Assembly: GCF_024721585.1 (NCBI RefSeq)
Contig: NZ_CP102629.1
Location: 1,116,001-1,180,000 of the forward strand
From: Sphingomicrobium aestuariivivum
GTDB lineage: Bacteria > Pseudomonadota > Alphaproteobacteria > Sphingomonadales > Sphingomonadaceae
Reading direction: 5' to 3'
DNA: 64,000 nt
Position 1 is the stretch's first letter. The number at the start of each line of letters is the position of its first letter. This document shows positions 17,106 through 26,560 of this stretch, piece by piece. The notes below the pieces were generated by a model that searched no databases, was not told the origin of the DNA, and was given only the letters and a program-made list of their open reading frames with translations. The position numbers and the translations under genes were made by a program.

Positions 17106-20100
17106 CTATTCCGCCGCGATCAGTTCCTCCGCCGCCTCGAGGTCGACCGACACCAGCCGGCTCACCCCCCGCTCGACCATCGTCACCCCGTAGAGCCGGT
17201 CCATCCGGCTCATCGTCACCGCATTGTGCGTGACGATGAGATAGCGCGTCTCGGTCTCGGCATTCATCCGCTCGAGGAGGTCGCAGAAGCGCTCGACATT
17301 GGCATCGTCGAGAGGCGCGTCCACCTCGTCGAGCACGCAGATCGGCGCGGGGTTGGTCAGGAACAGCGCGAAGATCAGCGCCACCGCCGTCAGCGCCTGC
17401 TCGCCCCCCGACAGGAGCGTCAGCGCGGCCAGCTTCTTGCCCGGCGGCTGCGCCATGATCTCGAGCCCCGCTTCGAGCGGATCGTCCGATTCGACCAGTT
17501 CGAGATGCGCCTTGCCGCCCCCGAACAGCGTGGTGAACAGGCTCTGGAAATGCGCATCCACCGCCTCGAAGGCGGCGAGCAGGCGCACCCGCCCCTCGCG
17601 ATTGAGATGGCCGATCGAGCCGCGCAACCGCGAGATCGCCTCGCCCAGTTCCTCGCGCTCGGCGGCGCTCCCCTGCTGCTCGTCCTCGAGCTGTTTCAAT
17701 TCTTCTTCGGCGACGAGGTTCACCGGCCCGATTCGCTCGCGCTGCGCGGTGAGCCCCGCCACTTCCTCCTTGAGCGCCGAGGCCTTGGGCAGCGCCGCAT
17801 CGTCGAACCCGAATTTCTCCGCGAGCAGGATGGGCGGGCAGCCATAGGCCTCCCCGCTCGCCCGCGCGCGGTCGCGCCGCCGCTCGGCCGCGGCCTCGGC
17901 GCGCGCCTGCGCCGCCGCCCTGATCTCGCGCGCGTTCGAATGCGATTCGGCCGCCGCCGCCAGCGTGCCCTCGGCCTGCCGGAGCGCGGCCTGCGCCTCG
18001 CGCTCGGCCTCGAGCACGTCGGCATTGGCCGCCGCGCGCCCGCGCTGCTCCTCCTCGAGCCGCGCGATCTTCTCGGCAACCTCCTGCGGCTTGCCCGCCA
18101 GTTCCTCGCGCTCCAGCCCTTGCGCCTTCGCGCGCTCGGCATTGCCTTGCAGCCGCTCCTCGGCATCGCGCGCCCGCGCCCGCCAGCTTGCCGCCTCGCG
18201 CGCCGCCTGCCCCTGCCGCTCGCGCGCCGCCTCGATGCCCTGCTGGCGGGTCGCCACTGCCGCGCGCTGGTCGGCGACCGCGCGCCCCGCCTCGCTCGCT
18301 TTTTCCCGCGCAGCCGCGACCTCGCCCGACAGCCCGACATGATCGGGCAGCGCGGCAAGCGCGCGCTGCGCCTCGTGCAACCGCTCTTCAGCGCTCTTCG
18401 CGAGCGGCTTCAACTCCTCGCGCCGTTCGGCCAGCGCCGCCTTGCGTTCGTCCTGCCGTTCGATCGCGCCCTTCGCGCGGTCGATGTCGCGCGCCGCCTC
18501 GCGCCGCGCTTCCTCGGCGCGCGCCAGTCGCGACCGTGCCTCGCGTTCGGCCTCGCGCGCCTGCCCGATCGCCTTTTCCACCGCATCGCGCGCCGCCTGT
18601 GCCTCTTCGGCTGCAGCCCTCAGCCCCGGCAATTTTGCCGCCAGCGCCTCGGCGCGATTGACGCGCTCCAGCCGCTCGGCCTCCGCCGCCCCCTCGCCCG
18701 ACACGGTGAAACCGTCCCAGCGCCGCATGATCCCGTCGCGCGTCACCAGCCGCTGCCCCGCCGCCAATGCCTGCCCGCGATCCTCCTCCACCACCCCGAT
18801 CATCGACAGGCGACGGTGCAGCGCGGGCGGCGCCTCCACATGGTCCGACAGCGGCTCCGCGCCCTCCGGCAGCTCGGGATCGCCGCTTTCGTCGGCGCTG
18901 CCCTCGGCCCAGCGCCGTGCACCCTCGCCGCCGATCTCGGCGTGCAAATCCTCGCCCAGCGCCGCCGCCAGCGCGCGCTCGTATCCCGGCGCCGCGCGGA
19001 TCCCCGCGATCAGCCCCGTCTCGCCCTTCTCGAGCGCGCTCGCCAGCACGCGATGCTCGGCCTCGACCGTCGCCAGCGCCGCCTGCGCCTCGGCCCGCGC
19101 CGCCTCGGCGGCATCGCGCTTGTCGCCCGCCGCCGCGCCTTTGGCCTCGGCCTCCGCGATCGCCTTCTCGGCATCGGCGACCCGCTTTTTCGCCACGCCT
19201 GCCGCTTTCTCGGCGGCTTCCAATGCGGCACGATAATCATCGCCCGCATCCAAGGCCGCTTCCTGTTCGGCCAGCCGCCGCATCTCGTTCTCGGTCCGCG
19301 CGCATTGCGCCTGCGCCGCCTCGAGCGCCGCCTCGGCCACCGTGCGCTCGGCCTTGGCCGCCGCCTCGCGCGCCACCAAGGATGCCAGCGCCGCTTCCGC
19401 CTCGCTCGCGGCCCGCTCGACATCGCCCAGCCGCCCGCGCAGCTTGGCCGCCTCTTCCTCGTCCGAGGACAGCGTGGCCTCGAGTCTTTTCTGCTCCTCC
19501 TCCAGCGCCTTTATCGCGCTGTCCGCATCCTGCCGCAGCGCCGCCTCGCGCGCCTGTTCGGCCGCCAGCGCGCCCGCCGCGGCATCGAGATCGGCGATCC
19601 GCCGCGCCAGCGTCTGCTGCTCGGCACGAAGGCTCGCCAGCCGGTGCCCGATCTCCTGCCCCTGCTCGCGCGCCCGCGCTGCGGCCTCGCGCGCCTCGGT
19701 CAGCGCCTGGGCGGCCTCACCGCGTGCCTTCTCGGCCGCGTCGCGCTCTCCAGCGAGCGATTTCGCCCGCGCCTCGGCATTCTTCGCATCCGTTTCGGCC
19801 GCCTGCGCGGCCTTGTCGGCTTCCTGCCACTGCGCCAGCACCAGCTGCGCCTCGGCGAGCCGGATCCTGTCGGAAAGGATGCGATAGCGTTCGGCCGCCT
19901 TGGCCTGCCGCTTGAGGCTTGCCGCTCGCGCTGCCTGCTCGCCGAGCAAATGATCGAGCCGCTCGAGATTGGCTTCGGCCGCGCGCAGCTTCGCTTCGGC
20001 ATCCTTGCGCCGCTGGTGCAGCCCCGAGATGCCCGCCGCTTCCTCGAGCAATTGCCGCCGCTGTTGCGGCTTGGCGGCGATGACCGCGCCGATCCGTCCC

Positions 20101-20531
20101 TGGCTGACGAGCGCGGGGCTATGCGCCCCCGTCGCCGCATCGGCGAACAGCAGCGCCACGTCCTTGGCGCGCACGTCGCGCCCGTTGAGGCGATAGGCAC
20201 TGCCCGCGCCGCGCTCGATCCTGCGCGTGACCTCGGTCTCGCCTGCCTGGTTCTCGCCCGCCTCTTGCTGGCTGCGCTCGACGAGCAGCGAGACTTCGGC
20301 GAAATCGCGCTGCGGTCGCGTCTCGGTGCCGGCGAAGATGACATCTTCCATCCCCGAGCCGCGCAAGGACTTGGGGCTGCCTTCCCCCATTGCCCAGCGG
20401 ATCGCCTCTAGGAGGTTGGACTTGCCGCATCCGTTGGGGCCGACCACGCCGGTCAGCCCCTTCTCGATGCGCATTTCGGTGGGCTCGACGAAGCTCTTGA
20501 ACCCCGACAGTTTGAGGCGCTTGAACTTCAC
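17106..20531 (-). CDS. smc: Chromosome segregation protein SMC
   Basis: Condensin ATPase of 1141 aa that compacts and separates sister chromosomes. Layout: N-terminal ATP-binding head with Walker A GPNGCGKSNLLEAIRWAMGE (32-51), about 900 residues of Ala/Glu/Arg-rich coiled coil interrupted by a hinge region near the middle, then the C-terminal head with signature LLSGGEQALTAVALIFALF and Walker B ICVLDEVDAPLDDANVERF. The start is a GTG (20531). It is the third gene of a minus-strand unit DciA-thioredoxin-smc with 20-25 bp gaps, an order I associate with sphingomonads. No scpA or scpB is nearby. Confidence 0.97.
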   Translation of the reverse strand: MKFKRLKLSGFKSFVEPTEMRIEKGLTGVVGPNGCGKSNLLEAIRWAMGEGSPKSLRGSGMEDVIFAGTETRPQRDFAEVSLLVERSQQEAGENQAGETEVTRRIERGAGSAYRLNGRDVRAKDVALLFADAATGAHSPALVSQGRIGAVIAAKPQQRRQLLEEAAGISGLHQRRKDAEAKLRAAEANLERLDHLLGEQAARAASLKRQAKAAERYRILSDRIRLAEAQLVLAQWQEADKAAQAAETDAKNAEARAKSLAGERDAAEKARGEAAQALTEAREAAARAREQGQEIGHRLASLRAEQQTLARRIADLDAAAGALAAEQAREAALRQDADSAIKALEEEQKRLEATLSSDEEEAAKLRGRLGDVERAASEAEAALASLVAREAAAKAERTVAEAALEAAQAQCARTENEMRRLAEQEAALDAGDDYRAALEAAEKAAGVAKKRVADAEKAIAEAEAKGAAAGDKRDAAEAARAEAQAALATVEAEHRVLASALEKGETGLIAGIRAAPGYERALAAALGEDLHAEIGGEGARRWAEGSADESGDPELPEGAEPLSDHVEAPPALHRRLSMIGVVEEDRGQALAAGQRLVTRDGIMRRWDGFTVSGEGAAEAERLERVNRAEALAAKLPGLRAAAEEAQAARDAVEKAIGQAREAEREARSRLARAEEARREAARDIDRAKGAIERQDERKAALAERREELKPLAKSAEERLHEAQRALAALPDHVGLSGEVAAAREKASEAGRAVADQRAAVATRQQGIEAARERQGQAAREAASWRARARDAEERLQGNAERAKAQGLEREELAGKPQEVAEKIARLEEEQRGRAAANADVLEAEREAQAALRQAEGTLAAAAESHSNAREIRAAAQARAEAAAERRRDRARASGEAYGCPPILLAEKFGFDDAALPKASALKEEVAGLTAQRERIGPVNLVAEEELKQLEDEQQGSAAEREELGEAISRLRGSIGHLNREGRVRLLAAFEAVDAHFQSLFTTLFGGGKAHLELVESDDPLEAGLEIMAQPPGKKLAALTLLSGGEQALTAVALIFALFLTNPAPICVLDEVDAPLDDANVERFCDLLERMNAETETRYLIVTHNAVTMSRMDRLYGVTMVERGVSRLVSVDLEAAEELIAAE

Positions 20532-20555
20532 GTCTGTCGAGCCCCCCGCACCCGT

Positions 20556-21326
20556 TTACTCGGCGGCGTCGCCCGCCGGCTCGCCGACGGCGGCGGCGAG
20601 GATCGGCTGCAGGCCGGGCCACTGGTTGGCGCCCTCGACCACCTTGTTGTTGATGAGGAAGGTCGGCGTGCCCGAGATATTGTAATCGGTGTCGGCGACA
20701 TTCTTGATCGCGACCAGCTTGGAGGCCGCCGCTTCGTCGGCAAGACAGGCATCGGCCTTGGCGGCGGGCAGCCCGCGCTGTGCGGCGAAGGTCTTGAGCC
20801 CCGTCGTTTCGGCGACGAGCTTGAACTGCTCGGCGGGCGCGGCCGCATTAAGCTGGCCCTGGATCGCCTGGAGCTGCGGGATGCTCTCGCCGAACCACTG
20901 CTGCTGCGCGCCGAACATGGCGTGGGTCAACGGGAAGAAGGTGCCTTCCGCACCGCAGCGCGCCAGCAGCGAGGCGGTGATGTCGACGACATCGCGGGTG
21001 TAATTGCGATATTCGAAGCTCACGCGGCCCGAATTGACATAGTCGTTGACGAGCGGCTCGGTGCCCTCGGCATCGAAGCGCGCGCAGGCGCCGCAGGTCA
21101 TCGAGCCATATTCGACGAGCTTGATCGGCGCATCGGGGTTACCCATCAGATAGCCGCCCGCATCGGTCATGGTGACGACCTCGCTCCACTCCTGCCCCTC
21201 GGGCGCCTCGACATTCTCGATCGGCGCGTCGGCGACCGGCAGGTCGGCATTGCCGCCCGCGGCATCACCGTCGCCATTGCAGGCGGCCAGCGCGAGCGCG
21301 GTCGAGGCGAGGATAAGCTTCTTCAT
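20556..21326 (-). CDS. DsbA-like thioredoxin-domain lipoprotein
   Basis: A 256-residue exported thiol oxidoreductase. Its N-terminus MKKLILASTALALAACNG has a lipobox (LAAC), so it is probably lipid-anchored in the periplasm. The thioredoxin domain holds the active site C-G-A-C (YGSMTCGACARF) and the cis-Pro loop ISGTPTFLINNKVVEG; the insert between them is helical, as in DsbA/DsbG-type proteins (Thioredoxin_4 class). DsbB at 8104-8589 is a plausible partner. The ATG at 21326 opens into the signal peptide; the frame is open much further upstream but that part has no family similarity. Confidence 0.9.
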   Translation of the reverse strand: MKKLILASTALALAACNGDGDAAGGNADLPVADAPIENVEAPEGQEWSEVVTMTDAGGYLMGNPDAPIKLVEYGSMTCGACARFDAEGTEPLVNDYVNSGRVSFEYRNYTRDVVDITASLLARCGAEGTFFPLTHAMFGAQQQWFGESIPQLQAIQGQLNAAAPAEQFKLVAETTGLKTFAAQRGLPAAKADACLADEAAASKLVAIKNVADTDYNISGTPTFLINNKVVEGANQWPGLQPILAAAVGEPAGDAAE

Positions 21327-21346
21327 GGGTGTGTCTCTCCGAAATT

Positions 21347-21892
21347 CTACTTCAGTTTCTTCTCGCCGATGCGGCCGACGAGCGGAATGTTGGGAACAGT
21401 CTTGGCGCCTTCGAGCCCCGAGGCAAGCGATTCGAGCACCGAGCGAAGTTCGGGATCGGCGATCTCGCGCAGCCCCTCGCCAAGCTCCTCGGGCACGGGG
21501 GCGGGGCGCGGGCGCTGCGGCGCGGGCTTGCGCACCGGCAGGCGGCCCTGACGGAACACCACCTTGGTCACTGCGCCCGCACCGAAGAAGTCGTTGACCT
21601 TCTCCATGATCATGGGCGCGAGATGCTGGAACAGCGGCGCCTGTGCGCCCTCGACCAGCAGGGTCAATGTGCCGCCGCGCTTCTTGCCCGACGGGAAGCG
21701 GATCGATTCGGGAAGGCTGTGGCGCGCGTAATTCTCGCCGACGATTTCGGGCCAGCGTTCGACCACCGCGCCCTGGATGAATCCGAAGCGCTTGAACGCC
21801 ACCCCCGCGATGGGTGCGACAAGGTCGCCCGCGCGCCGCACGCCATTCACTCGCGGGGCATCCTCGCCCTTTTTCCCACCCCTCTTCGTCAT
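21347..21892 (-). CDS. DUF721 (DciA-like) protein
   Basis: A 181-residue protein whose N-terminal ~110 residues carry the DUF721 domain (WPEIVGENYARHSLPESIRF, then LTLLVEGAQAPLFQHLAPMI). Members of this family include DciA, which helps load the replicative helicase DnaB in bacteria lacking DnaC. The C-terminal 70 residues are Pro/Arg/Glu-rich and probably disordered. I start at ATG 21892 (MTKRGGKK); a second ATG 18 bp upstream is possible. It is divergent from mutY with a 27-bp gap, so the two promoters must overlap. Confidence 0.87.
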   Translation of the reverse strand: MTKRGGKKGEDAPRVNGVRRAGDLVAPIAGVAFKRFGFIQGAVVERWPEIVGENYARHSLPESIRFPSGKKRGGTLTLLVEGAQAPLFQHLAPMIMEKVNDFFGAGAVTKVVFRQGRLPVRKPAPQRPRPAPVPEELGEGLREIADPELRSVLESLASGLEGAKTVPNIPLVGRIGEKKLK

Positions 21893-21919
21893 CGGCTCCA
21901 CCCATGCCATAGGCGGGCC

Positions 21920-22939
21920 ATGCGAAAAAGCCCGCGCCTTCTGTTGCTTGAACATTATCGCACGCACGCAAGGTCGCTGCCTTGGCGGGCGCCGCCGGGC
22001 ACCAATGCCCTGCCCGACCCCTATCACGTCTGGCTCAGCGAGGTCATGCTCCAGCAGACCACCGTGGCCACCGTCACCCCCCGCTTCGCCGCCTTCCTCG
22101 AGCGCTGGCCCACCGTCGAGGCCATGGCCGCCGTGCCGCTCGAGGACGTACTCTCGCAATGGGCCGGGCTCGGCTATTACGCCCGCGCCCGAAACCTGCA
22201 CGCCTGCGCGGTCGAGGTCGCCGCGCGCGGCGGCTTTCCCGACAGCGAGGCCGAACTGCGCGCCCTGCCTGGCATCGGCGACTATACCGCCGCCGCCGTC
22301 GCCGCCATCGCCTTTGGCCGGGACGCCGTCGTCGTCGACACCAATGTCGAGCGCGTCGTCGCCCGCTATTTCGCGATTCGCCGCCCCGTCAAGGACGCCC
22401 GCCCCGAGATCCGGAGGCGCGCCGCCTACTTCTACGAGGACGTGGATTCGGGCGAGATGGCGCAGGCGCTGATGGACCTCGGCGCGACCATCTGCCGCCC
22501 CGCGACCCCCGACTGCGCCGCCTGCCCGCTGTCGGCAAGCTGCGCCGCCCTCGCCTCGGGCGAGCCCGCGAGCATTCCGCCAAAGCCACCGAAGAAGGCG
22601 CGCCCCGAACGCCACGGCACCGCCTTCGTGATCGAAAAGGACAGCGCCATCTTCCTTACCCGCCGCCCGACAAAGGGCGTGCTCGGTGGGATGGCGGCGC
22701 TTCCCGGAACCGACTGGCAGGACGGCCCAGCGCCCGCCGGCGGCGCGCCCGCCATCCGCCATGTCTTCACCCATTTCGCGCTGACGCTTGCGGTCGAATC
22801 GCGCGATGTGCCGCCCGCCGGCACGGAGGGCTGGTGGCAGCCGAAGGACCGTCTCGACGAGGCCGGGCTTCCCACGCTTTACAAGAAGGCGCTCGCCGCC
22901 TTCGCGGAGCGGGAACATACGCCCACCCTCCTGCCTTGA
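21920..22939 (+). CDS. mutY: A/G-specific adenine DNA glycosylase MutY
   Basis: Removes adenine mispaired with 8-oxoguanine. It has 339 aa, normal length. Seen: N-terminal WLSEVMLQQTTVATV with the catalytic-loop Glu, the helix-hairpin-helix LPGIGDYTAAAVAAIAFG with the catalytic Asp shortly after it (VVDTNVERV), the [4Fe-4S] motif C-x6-C-x2-C-x5-C (CRPATPDCAACPLSASC), and a C-terminal NUDIX-like 8-oxoG recognition domain starting at about 230. Start ATG 21920 is the only one that begins at the family N-terminus. With UdgX and UvrB it is one of several repair genes in the window, but its placement is ordinary. Confidence 0.97.
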   Translation: MRKSPRLLLLEHYRTHARSLPWRAPPGTNALPDPYHVWLSEVMLQQTTVATVTPRFAAFLERWPTVEAMAAVPLEDVLSQWAGLGYYARARNLHACAVEVAARGGFPDSEAELRALPGIGDYTAAAVAAIAFGRDAVVVDTNVERVVARYFAIRRPVKDARPEIRRRAAYFYEDVDSGEMAQALMDLGATICRPATPDCAACPLSASCAALASGEPASIPPKPPKKARPERHGTAFVIEKDSAIFLTRRPTKGVLGGMAALPGTDWQDGPAPAGGAPAIRHVFTHFALTLAVESRDVPPAGTEGWWQPKDRLDEAGLPTLYKKALAAFAEREHTPTLLP

Positions 22940-22992
22940 AAGCTGCGAGCCATCGCCCTAAAGGGCACCCAAGCAAATTTTCTGGGGATATC

Positions 22993-23700
22993 ATGCAGGA
23001 CCGCAACAACACGATCGCCGGCTGGGTTCTTTTCGCCGGTATCATCGCGCTTGGCTCCACCCTCGTCGTCAGCGAAGTCTTCCACGGCGAAGAGGTCGAC
23101 AGCTGCGCCGAAGACGCCACCGACGGCTATTGCCCGTCCTACGTCGCCGACGCCACGGCGGCAGCGGGTGGCGCCGAGGAAGTCGAACAGCCGATCGCCT
23201 TCTTCCTTGCCTCGGCCGACGCCACGCGCGGCGAGAATGTCTTCAAGAAGTGCGCGGCCTGCCACACCGTCACCGCTGGCGGTGCCAACAAGGTCGGCCC
23301 CAACCTCTACGACCTCATGGGCAACCCGATCGCCTCCAAGGCGGGCTTTGCCTATTCGGACGCGCTGACGGGCATCGGCGGCAACTGGGACTGGGACAAC
23401 ATGTCGGCCTGGCTCGCCAGCCCGCGTGGTTTCGCCCCCGGCAACAAGATGACCTTCGCCGGCCTCGGTGATCCGCAGGATCGCGCCGACCTCATCATGT
23501 ACCTCAACGCGCAGGGTTCGGGCATCGCCGTCCCGCCCCCGCCCGCCGAAATCAGCCCCGAGGAAGCCGCGGCCGAAGATGCCGCCGCCGAGGGCGAACT
23601 CCAGCCCGCCGCCGACAGCGACACCGCCGACCAGCTGACCGAGGAATCGGTCGAAGGCACCGGTTCGGAAGGCTCGCAGGCGGACGGCGCCAGCGAATAA
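22993..23700 (+). CDS. Membrane-anchored class I cytochrome c
   Basis: A 235-residue protein: N-terminal membrane helix (about 8-28), a short linker, one class I cytochrome domain with haem motif CAACH and a downstream Met ligand in APGNKMTFAGL, and a C-terminal tail of about 60 residues made almost entirely of Ala, Pro, Glu and Asp. The haem domain resembles membrane-bound cytochrome c-552/cyM electron carriers of alphaproteobacteria that link the bc1 complex to terminal oxidases. The acidic tail may hold the protein off the membrane or steer docking; this is inference. Its stop overlaps the start of the next gene (TAATG). Confidence 0.9.
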   Translation: MQDRNNTIAGWVLFAGIIALGSTLVVSEVFHGEEVDSCAEDATDGYCPSYVADATAAAGGAEEVEQPIAFFLASADATRGENVFKKCAACHTVTAGGANKVGPNLYDLMGNPIASKAGFAYSDALTGIGGNWDWDNMSAWLASPRGFAPGNKMTFAGLGDPQDRADLIMYLNAQGSGIAVPPPPAEISPEEAAAEDAAAEGELQPAADSDTADQLTEESVEGTGSEGSQADGASE

Positions 23701-24176
23701 TGGCACGGGCCGGCGACCGGAACGCTCCGGACGTCGCTGCCTATGTCGACACGGTCGATGAAGCGCGTCGCGAAGAATTTCGCGGCGCGCTTTCGCGTTT
23801 GAGGGACATCGTTCCCGACGGCTATGACGAGGCCATGACCTGGGGTTTCCCCACCTTCGAGGTGCCGCTCGAGGTGTCGGGGCCCACCTACAACAAGAAG
23901 CCGCTGATGTTCGCCGCGCTGGCGGCGCAGAAGAACCACCTCGGCCTCTACATCATGTGCGCCTACATGACGGAGGAACGAAAAGAGCGGCTCGCGGCAG
24001 CCTTCGAGGCTGCCGGCAAGCCGCTCGACATGGGCAAGGCCTGCATCCGTTTCCAGCGCGCGGACGATGTCCCGTGGGACGCGGTGGCGCGCGAGATCGA
24101 CATGGATCCCGCCGCCTTCGCGGAAGAAGCCAGGGTCACGCGCGCCGCCGCCCTCAAGAGCGGCAAGCGCGCCTGA
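23700..24176 (+). CDS. DUF1801 (YdhG-like) family protein
   Basis: A 158-residue soluble protein matching the DUF1801 fold: an N-terminal helix with DVAAYVDTVDEARREEF, then YDEAMTWGFPTFEVP, HLGLYIMCAYM, and a C-terminal region with ACIRFQRADDVPWDAVAREI. The family has structures but no proven biochemical activity. It begins at the ATG overlapping the cytochrome c stop by one base, so it is translationally coupled, yet there is no known link with electron transport. It converges on the LOG gene with only 15 bp between. Confidence 0.82.
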   Translation: MARAGDRNAPDVAAYVDTVDEARREEFRGALSRLRDIVPDGYDEAMTWGFPTFEVPLEVSGPTYNKKPLMFAALAAQKNHLGLYIMCAYMTEERKERLAAAFEAAGKPLDMGKACIRFQRADDVPWDAVAREIDMDPAAFAEEARVTRAAALKSGKRA

Positions 24177-24191
24177 CCGGGACCGCCGCCC

Positions 24192-25067
24192 CTAGGGGTG
24201 GTGGCAGGCCTCGTAGCATTTGCACACTTCGGCCCAGGCCTCCTCGGCCGTCTCGACCCAGGTGATGAGGTCGAGGTCGCCGGGGCTGATCGTGCCCTCG
24301 AGCGCCAATGCCTCGAGGTCGATGACCTTGTCCCAGAATTCCTCCTTGCCGAAGACGAGGATGGGGAGCGGGTGGACCTTGCCGGTCTGTACCAGCGTCA
24401 AGAGCTCGAACAATTCGTCGAAGGTGCCATAGCCGCCCGGGAACACCGCCACCGCGCGCGCACGGATGAGGAAGTGCATCTTGCGCAGCGCGAAATAGTG
24501 GAACTGGAAGCTCAAATCGGGGGTGATATATTCGTTGGGCAGCTGCTCGTGCGGCAACGTGATGTTGAGCCCGATCGATTCCTTGCCCTCGTCATGCGCG
24601 CCGCGGTTGGCCGCTTCCATGTAGCTCGGACCACCACCGCTCGTCACCACGAAGTGGCGCGCGCCGTCATCGTCGACCGGATAGGTCGAGGCGATGCGCG
24701 CCAGCTTGCGCGCCTCCTCATAATAGCGGCTCTTGGCGACGAGGCGCTCGGCGACCTTCTTCTCGTAATCGGTCTTGGCCTCGGCCAGCTTCTCCTGCGC
24801 CTTCTCCGGCTCGGGCACGCGGGCCGAGCCATACATGACGAAGGTCGAGGCGATGTTCGCCTCCTGCATCAGGAGCTCCGGCTTCAGGAGCTCGAGCTGG
24901 AGCCGCACGGGGCGCAGCTCGTCGCGCAGCATCAGCGCATTGTCCTGGAAGGCCAGCTTGTAGGCCTCGCTCTCGGTCTGCGGCGAGGAGGGGACCGTCG
25001 CGGCCGCGGCGGCGTCGGTCTTGGATGACGGGAAAATCGGGTCCCGCGGATTCTGCTTATCACTCAT
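24192..25067 (-). CDS. LOG family (TIGR00730-type) nucleotide-processing protein
   Basis: A 291-residue Rossmann-like protein carrying the LOG/lysine-decarboxylase-like signature PGGYGTFDELFELLT and the upstream SGGGPSYMEAANRGA. LOG proteins hydrolyse nucleoside 5'-monophosphates and in plants and some bacteria release cytokinin bases. Here it is one of the longer bacterial forms with an N-terminal helical extension of about 100 residues, and the substrate is unknown. I start at ATG 25067 (MSDKQNP); this codon lies inside a perfect 13-bp inverted repeat (separate entry). It is downstream of creD on the same strand. Confidence 0.87.
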   Translation of the reverse strand: MSDKQNPRDPIFPSSKTDAAAAATVPSSPQTESEAYKLAFQDNALMLRDELRPVRLQLELLKPELLMQEANIASTFVMYGSARVPEPEKAQEKLAEAKTDYEKKVAERLVAKSRYYEEARKLARIASTYPVDDDGARHFVVTSGGGPSYMEAANRGAHDEGKESIGLNITLPHEQLPNEYITPDLSFQFHYFALRKMHFLIRARAVAVFPGGYGTFDELFELLTLVQTGKVHPLPILVFGKEEFWDKVIDLEALALEGTISPGDLDLITWVETAEEAWAEVCKCYEACHHP

Positions 25068-25095
25068 GGGGAGCGGCCTTACCCGCTCCCCATGA
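25064..25095 (-). promoter_or_regulatory. 13-bp perfect hairpin enclosing the LOG start codon
   Basis: Bases 25064-25076 pair without mismatch with 25083-25095 around a 6-nt loop. In the minus-strand mRNA the 3' arm contains the ATG of the LOG gene, and the loop (GTAAGG) holds its only ribosome-site-like sequence. It begins just after the creD stop. It could be a translation-control hairpin or thermometer, or a processing or attenuation point between creD and LOG; there is no T-run. Confidence 0.65.
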
Positions 25096-25101
25096 CAGTT
25101 T

Positions 25102-26469
25102 CTAGCCTTCCTGCGCGTGCGCCCAATCGAGGTGGCGGGTCGCATACATCACGCCCGCGAGCGCCGCGAACAGCATCAGCGAGCCGATCAGCAGGCTCAA
25201 ATTCTCGAGCCCCAGCAGGATGTAGAGCGCGGCATAGAGCGCCGCCAGCATCGCGCCGATGGTCAGCGCGGGCCGCCATCCGCGCATCACCGCCTTCACA
25301 TAGAGCGTCACCAGCCCCGCGATCGCGATGCTGGCGACGACATAGGCAGCGGTGAAGCCGGTCACTTCGGCAAAGGCGAGGAGCAGCACGAAGAACAGCA
25401 CCAGCGCCGCCCCGACCAGCAAATAGGCCACCGCCGACACGCGCCTGCCCCCGATCACGTCGAACAGCAGGAGCGCGAGGAAGGTGAAGCCGATGTGGAG
25501 GAAGCCATATTTGGTCGCGCGGTCGACGCGCGAATAGAGGTCCACCGGGCGGAACAGGCTGACGCCCGCCAGCCCGTTGTTCGCCAGTCGCATCTGCGCC
25601 AGTTCGGCCGCCCGCGCATTGGCCCCGCCCGTCTCGACGAGGCTCTTGCCGAGCGCAAGGTTGCCGATGCGATAGCTGGCGGTGAAGCCCTCGTCCGTGA
25701 TTTCGCGCGCCGCCGGCAGGAAATCGCCGGTGAAGCTCGGATGCGGCCAGGGCGAGGTCAGCGTCAGGCTGGTCGTCCCCGCATCGGGGCGCAGGGCAAT
25801 CGATTCGTTGCCGCGAATCTCATAGGCGAAGGCGACCTCCATCGTCTCGCCCGCCGCGAGCATGCCCGCGTCGAGGAAACCGAAAAAGCCCTCGCCCCCG
25901 CGGCTGCCATAGCCCGGGTTGAGCCGCAGCCTGTCGCCCCCGACACTCACGTCGGGATTGTCGCCAAGCCCCTTGGGATCGGCGATCATGAAACGCAGTT
26001 CGGCACGGTCCCAGTCGAGCGCCTCCAGCGGCACGCCATAGCGCGCGATGTCCGACGGCAGGGCGAAGCGCAGGCTCCCCTCGACCGCCGCGCCATAGAC
26101 CACCGCCTCGTAGATGGAGCGCTTCTTCACCTCGGGCGACAGGGTGATGGAGACGTCCTGCACCTCGGGCGACAGGGTCAGCGTTTTCGCGACCCGTCGC
26201 GAGGCGGTGCGCGCCACGCCATTCTCGACCACCTGCTCCTCGAGCACCTCGGAATAGGGCACCGCGATGACCGGCGTGCCGATCACCTGCGGGTCGCCCC
26301 ACCCCTCGACGATCGAGCGCGTCGCGGTGCGCGATTCCGACTGCCGGTCGTAGACCAGCGCCCAGGTCGCGAAGAGCGGGATCGCGAGTAGCAGCCCGAT
26401 GAGGATGGTGATGGCGAGTTTCTGCCCCGGGGTCCGGGATCCGTCGGCGGTACGCAAGAGGGGCATCAC
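25102..26469 (-). CDS. creD: Inner membrane protein CreD family
   Basis: A 455-residue membrane protein with one N-terminal membrane helix (about 16-38), a large periplasmic domain (to about 310) and a C-terminal block of roughly five helices. Motifs such as GWGDPQVIGTPVIAVPY, ALDWDRAELRFMIADPKG and YGFLHIGFTFLALLLFDV are those of CreD/Cet family proteins. In enterobacteria creD is regulated by CreBC and affects envelope stress and colicin E2 tolerance; no creBC is nearby here. It has its own upstream region of about 145 bp after the sdhA terminator. Confidence 0.88.
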   Translation of the reverse strand: MMPLLRTADGSRTPGQKLAITILIGLLLAIPLFATWALVYDRQSESRTATRSIVEGWGDPQVIGTPVIAVPYSEVLEEQVVENGVARTASRRVAKTLTLSPEVQDVSITLSPEVKKRSIYEAVVYGAAVEGSLRFALPSDIARYGVPLEALDWDRAELRFMIADPKGLGDNPDVSVGGDRLRLNPGYGSRGGEGFFGFLDAGMLAAGETMEVAFAYEIRGNESIALRPDAGTTSLTLTSPWPHPSFTGDFLPAAREITDEGFTASYRIGNLALGKSLVETGGANARAAELAQMRLANNGLAGVSLFRPVDLYSRVDRATKYGFLHIGFTFLALLLFDVIGGRRVSAVAYLLVGAALVLFFVLLLAFAEVTGFTAAYVVASIAIAGLVTLYVKAVMRGWRPALTIGAMLAALYAALYILLGLENLSLLIGSLMLFAALAGVMYATRHLDWAHAQEG

Positions 26470-26560
26470 TCACTCCATTCGTCGCTAGAAATACACGGCT
26501 CAACGACTCGTCTACGCTTTTGCACGGCTCGTCGTCAACCCGGCTGCGACCAAGCGCACG

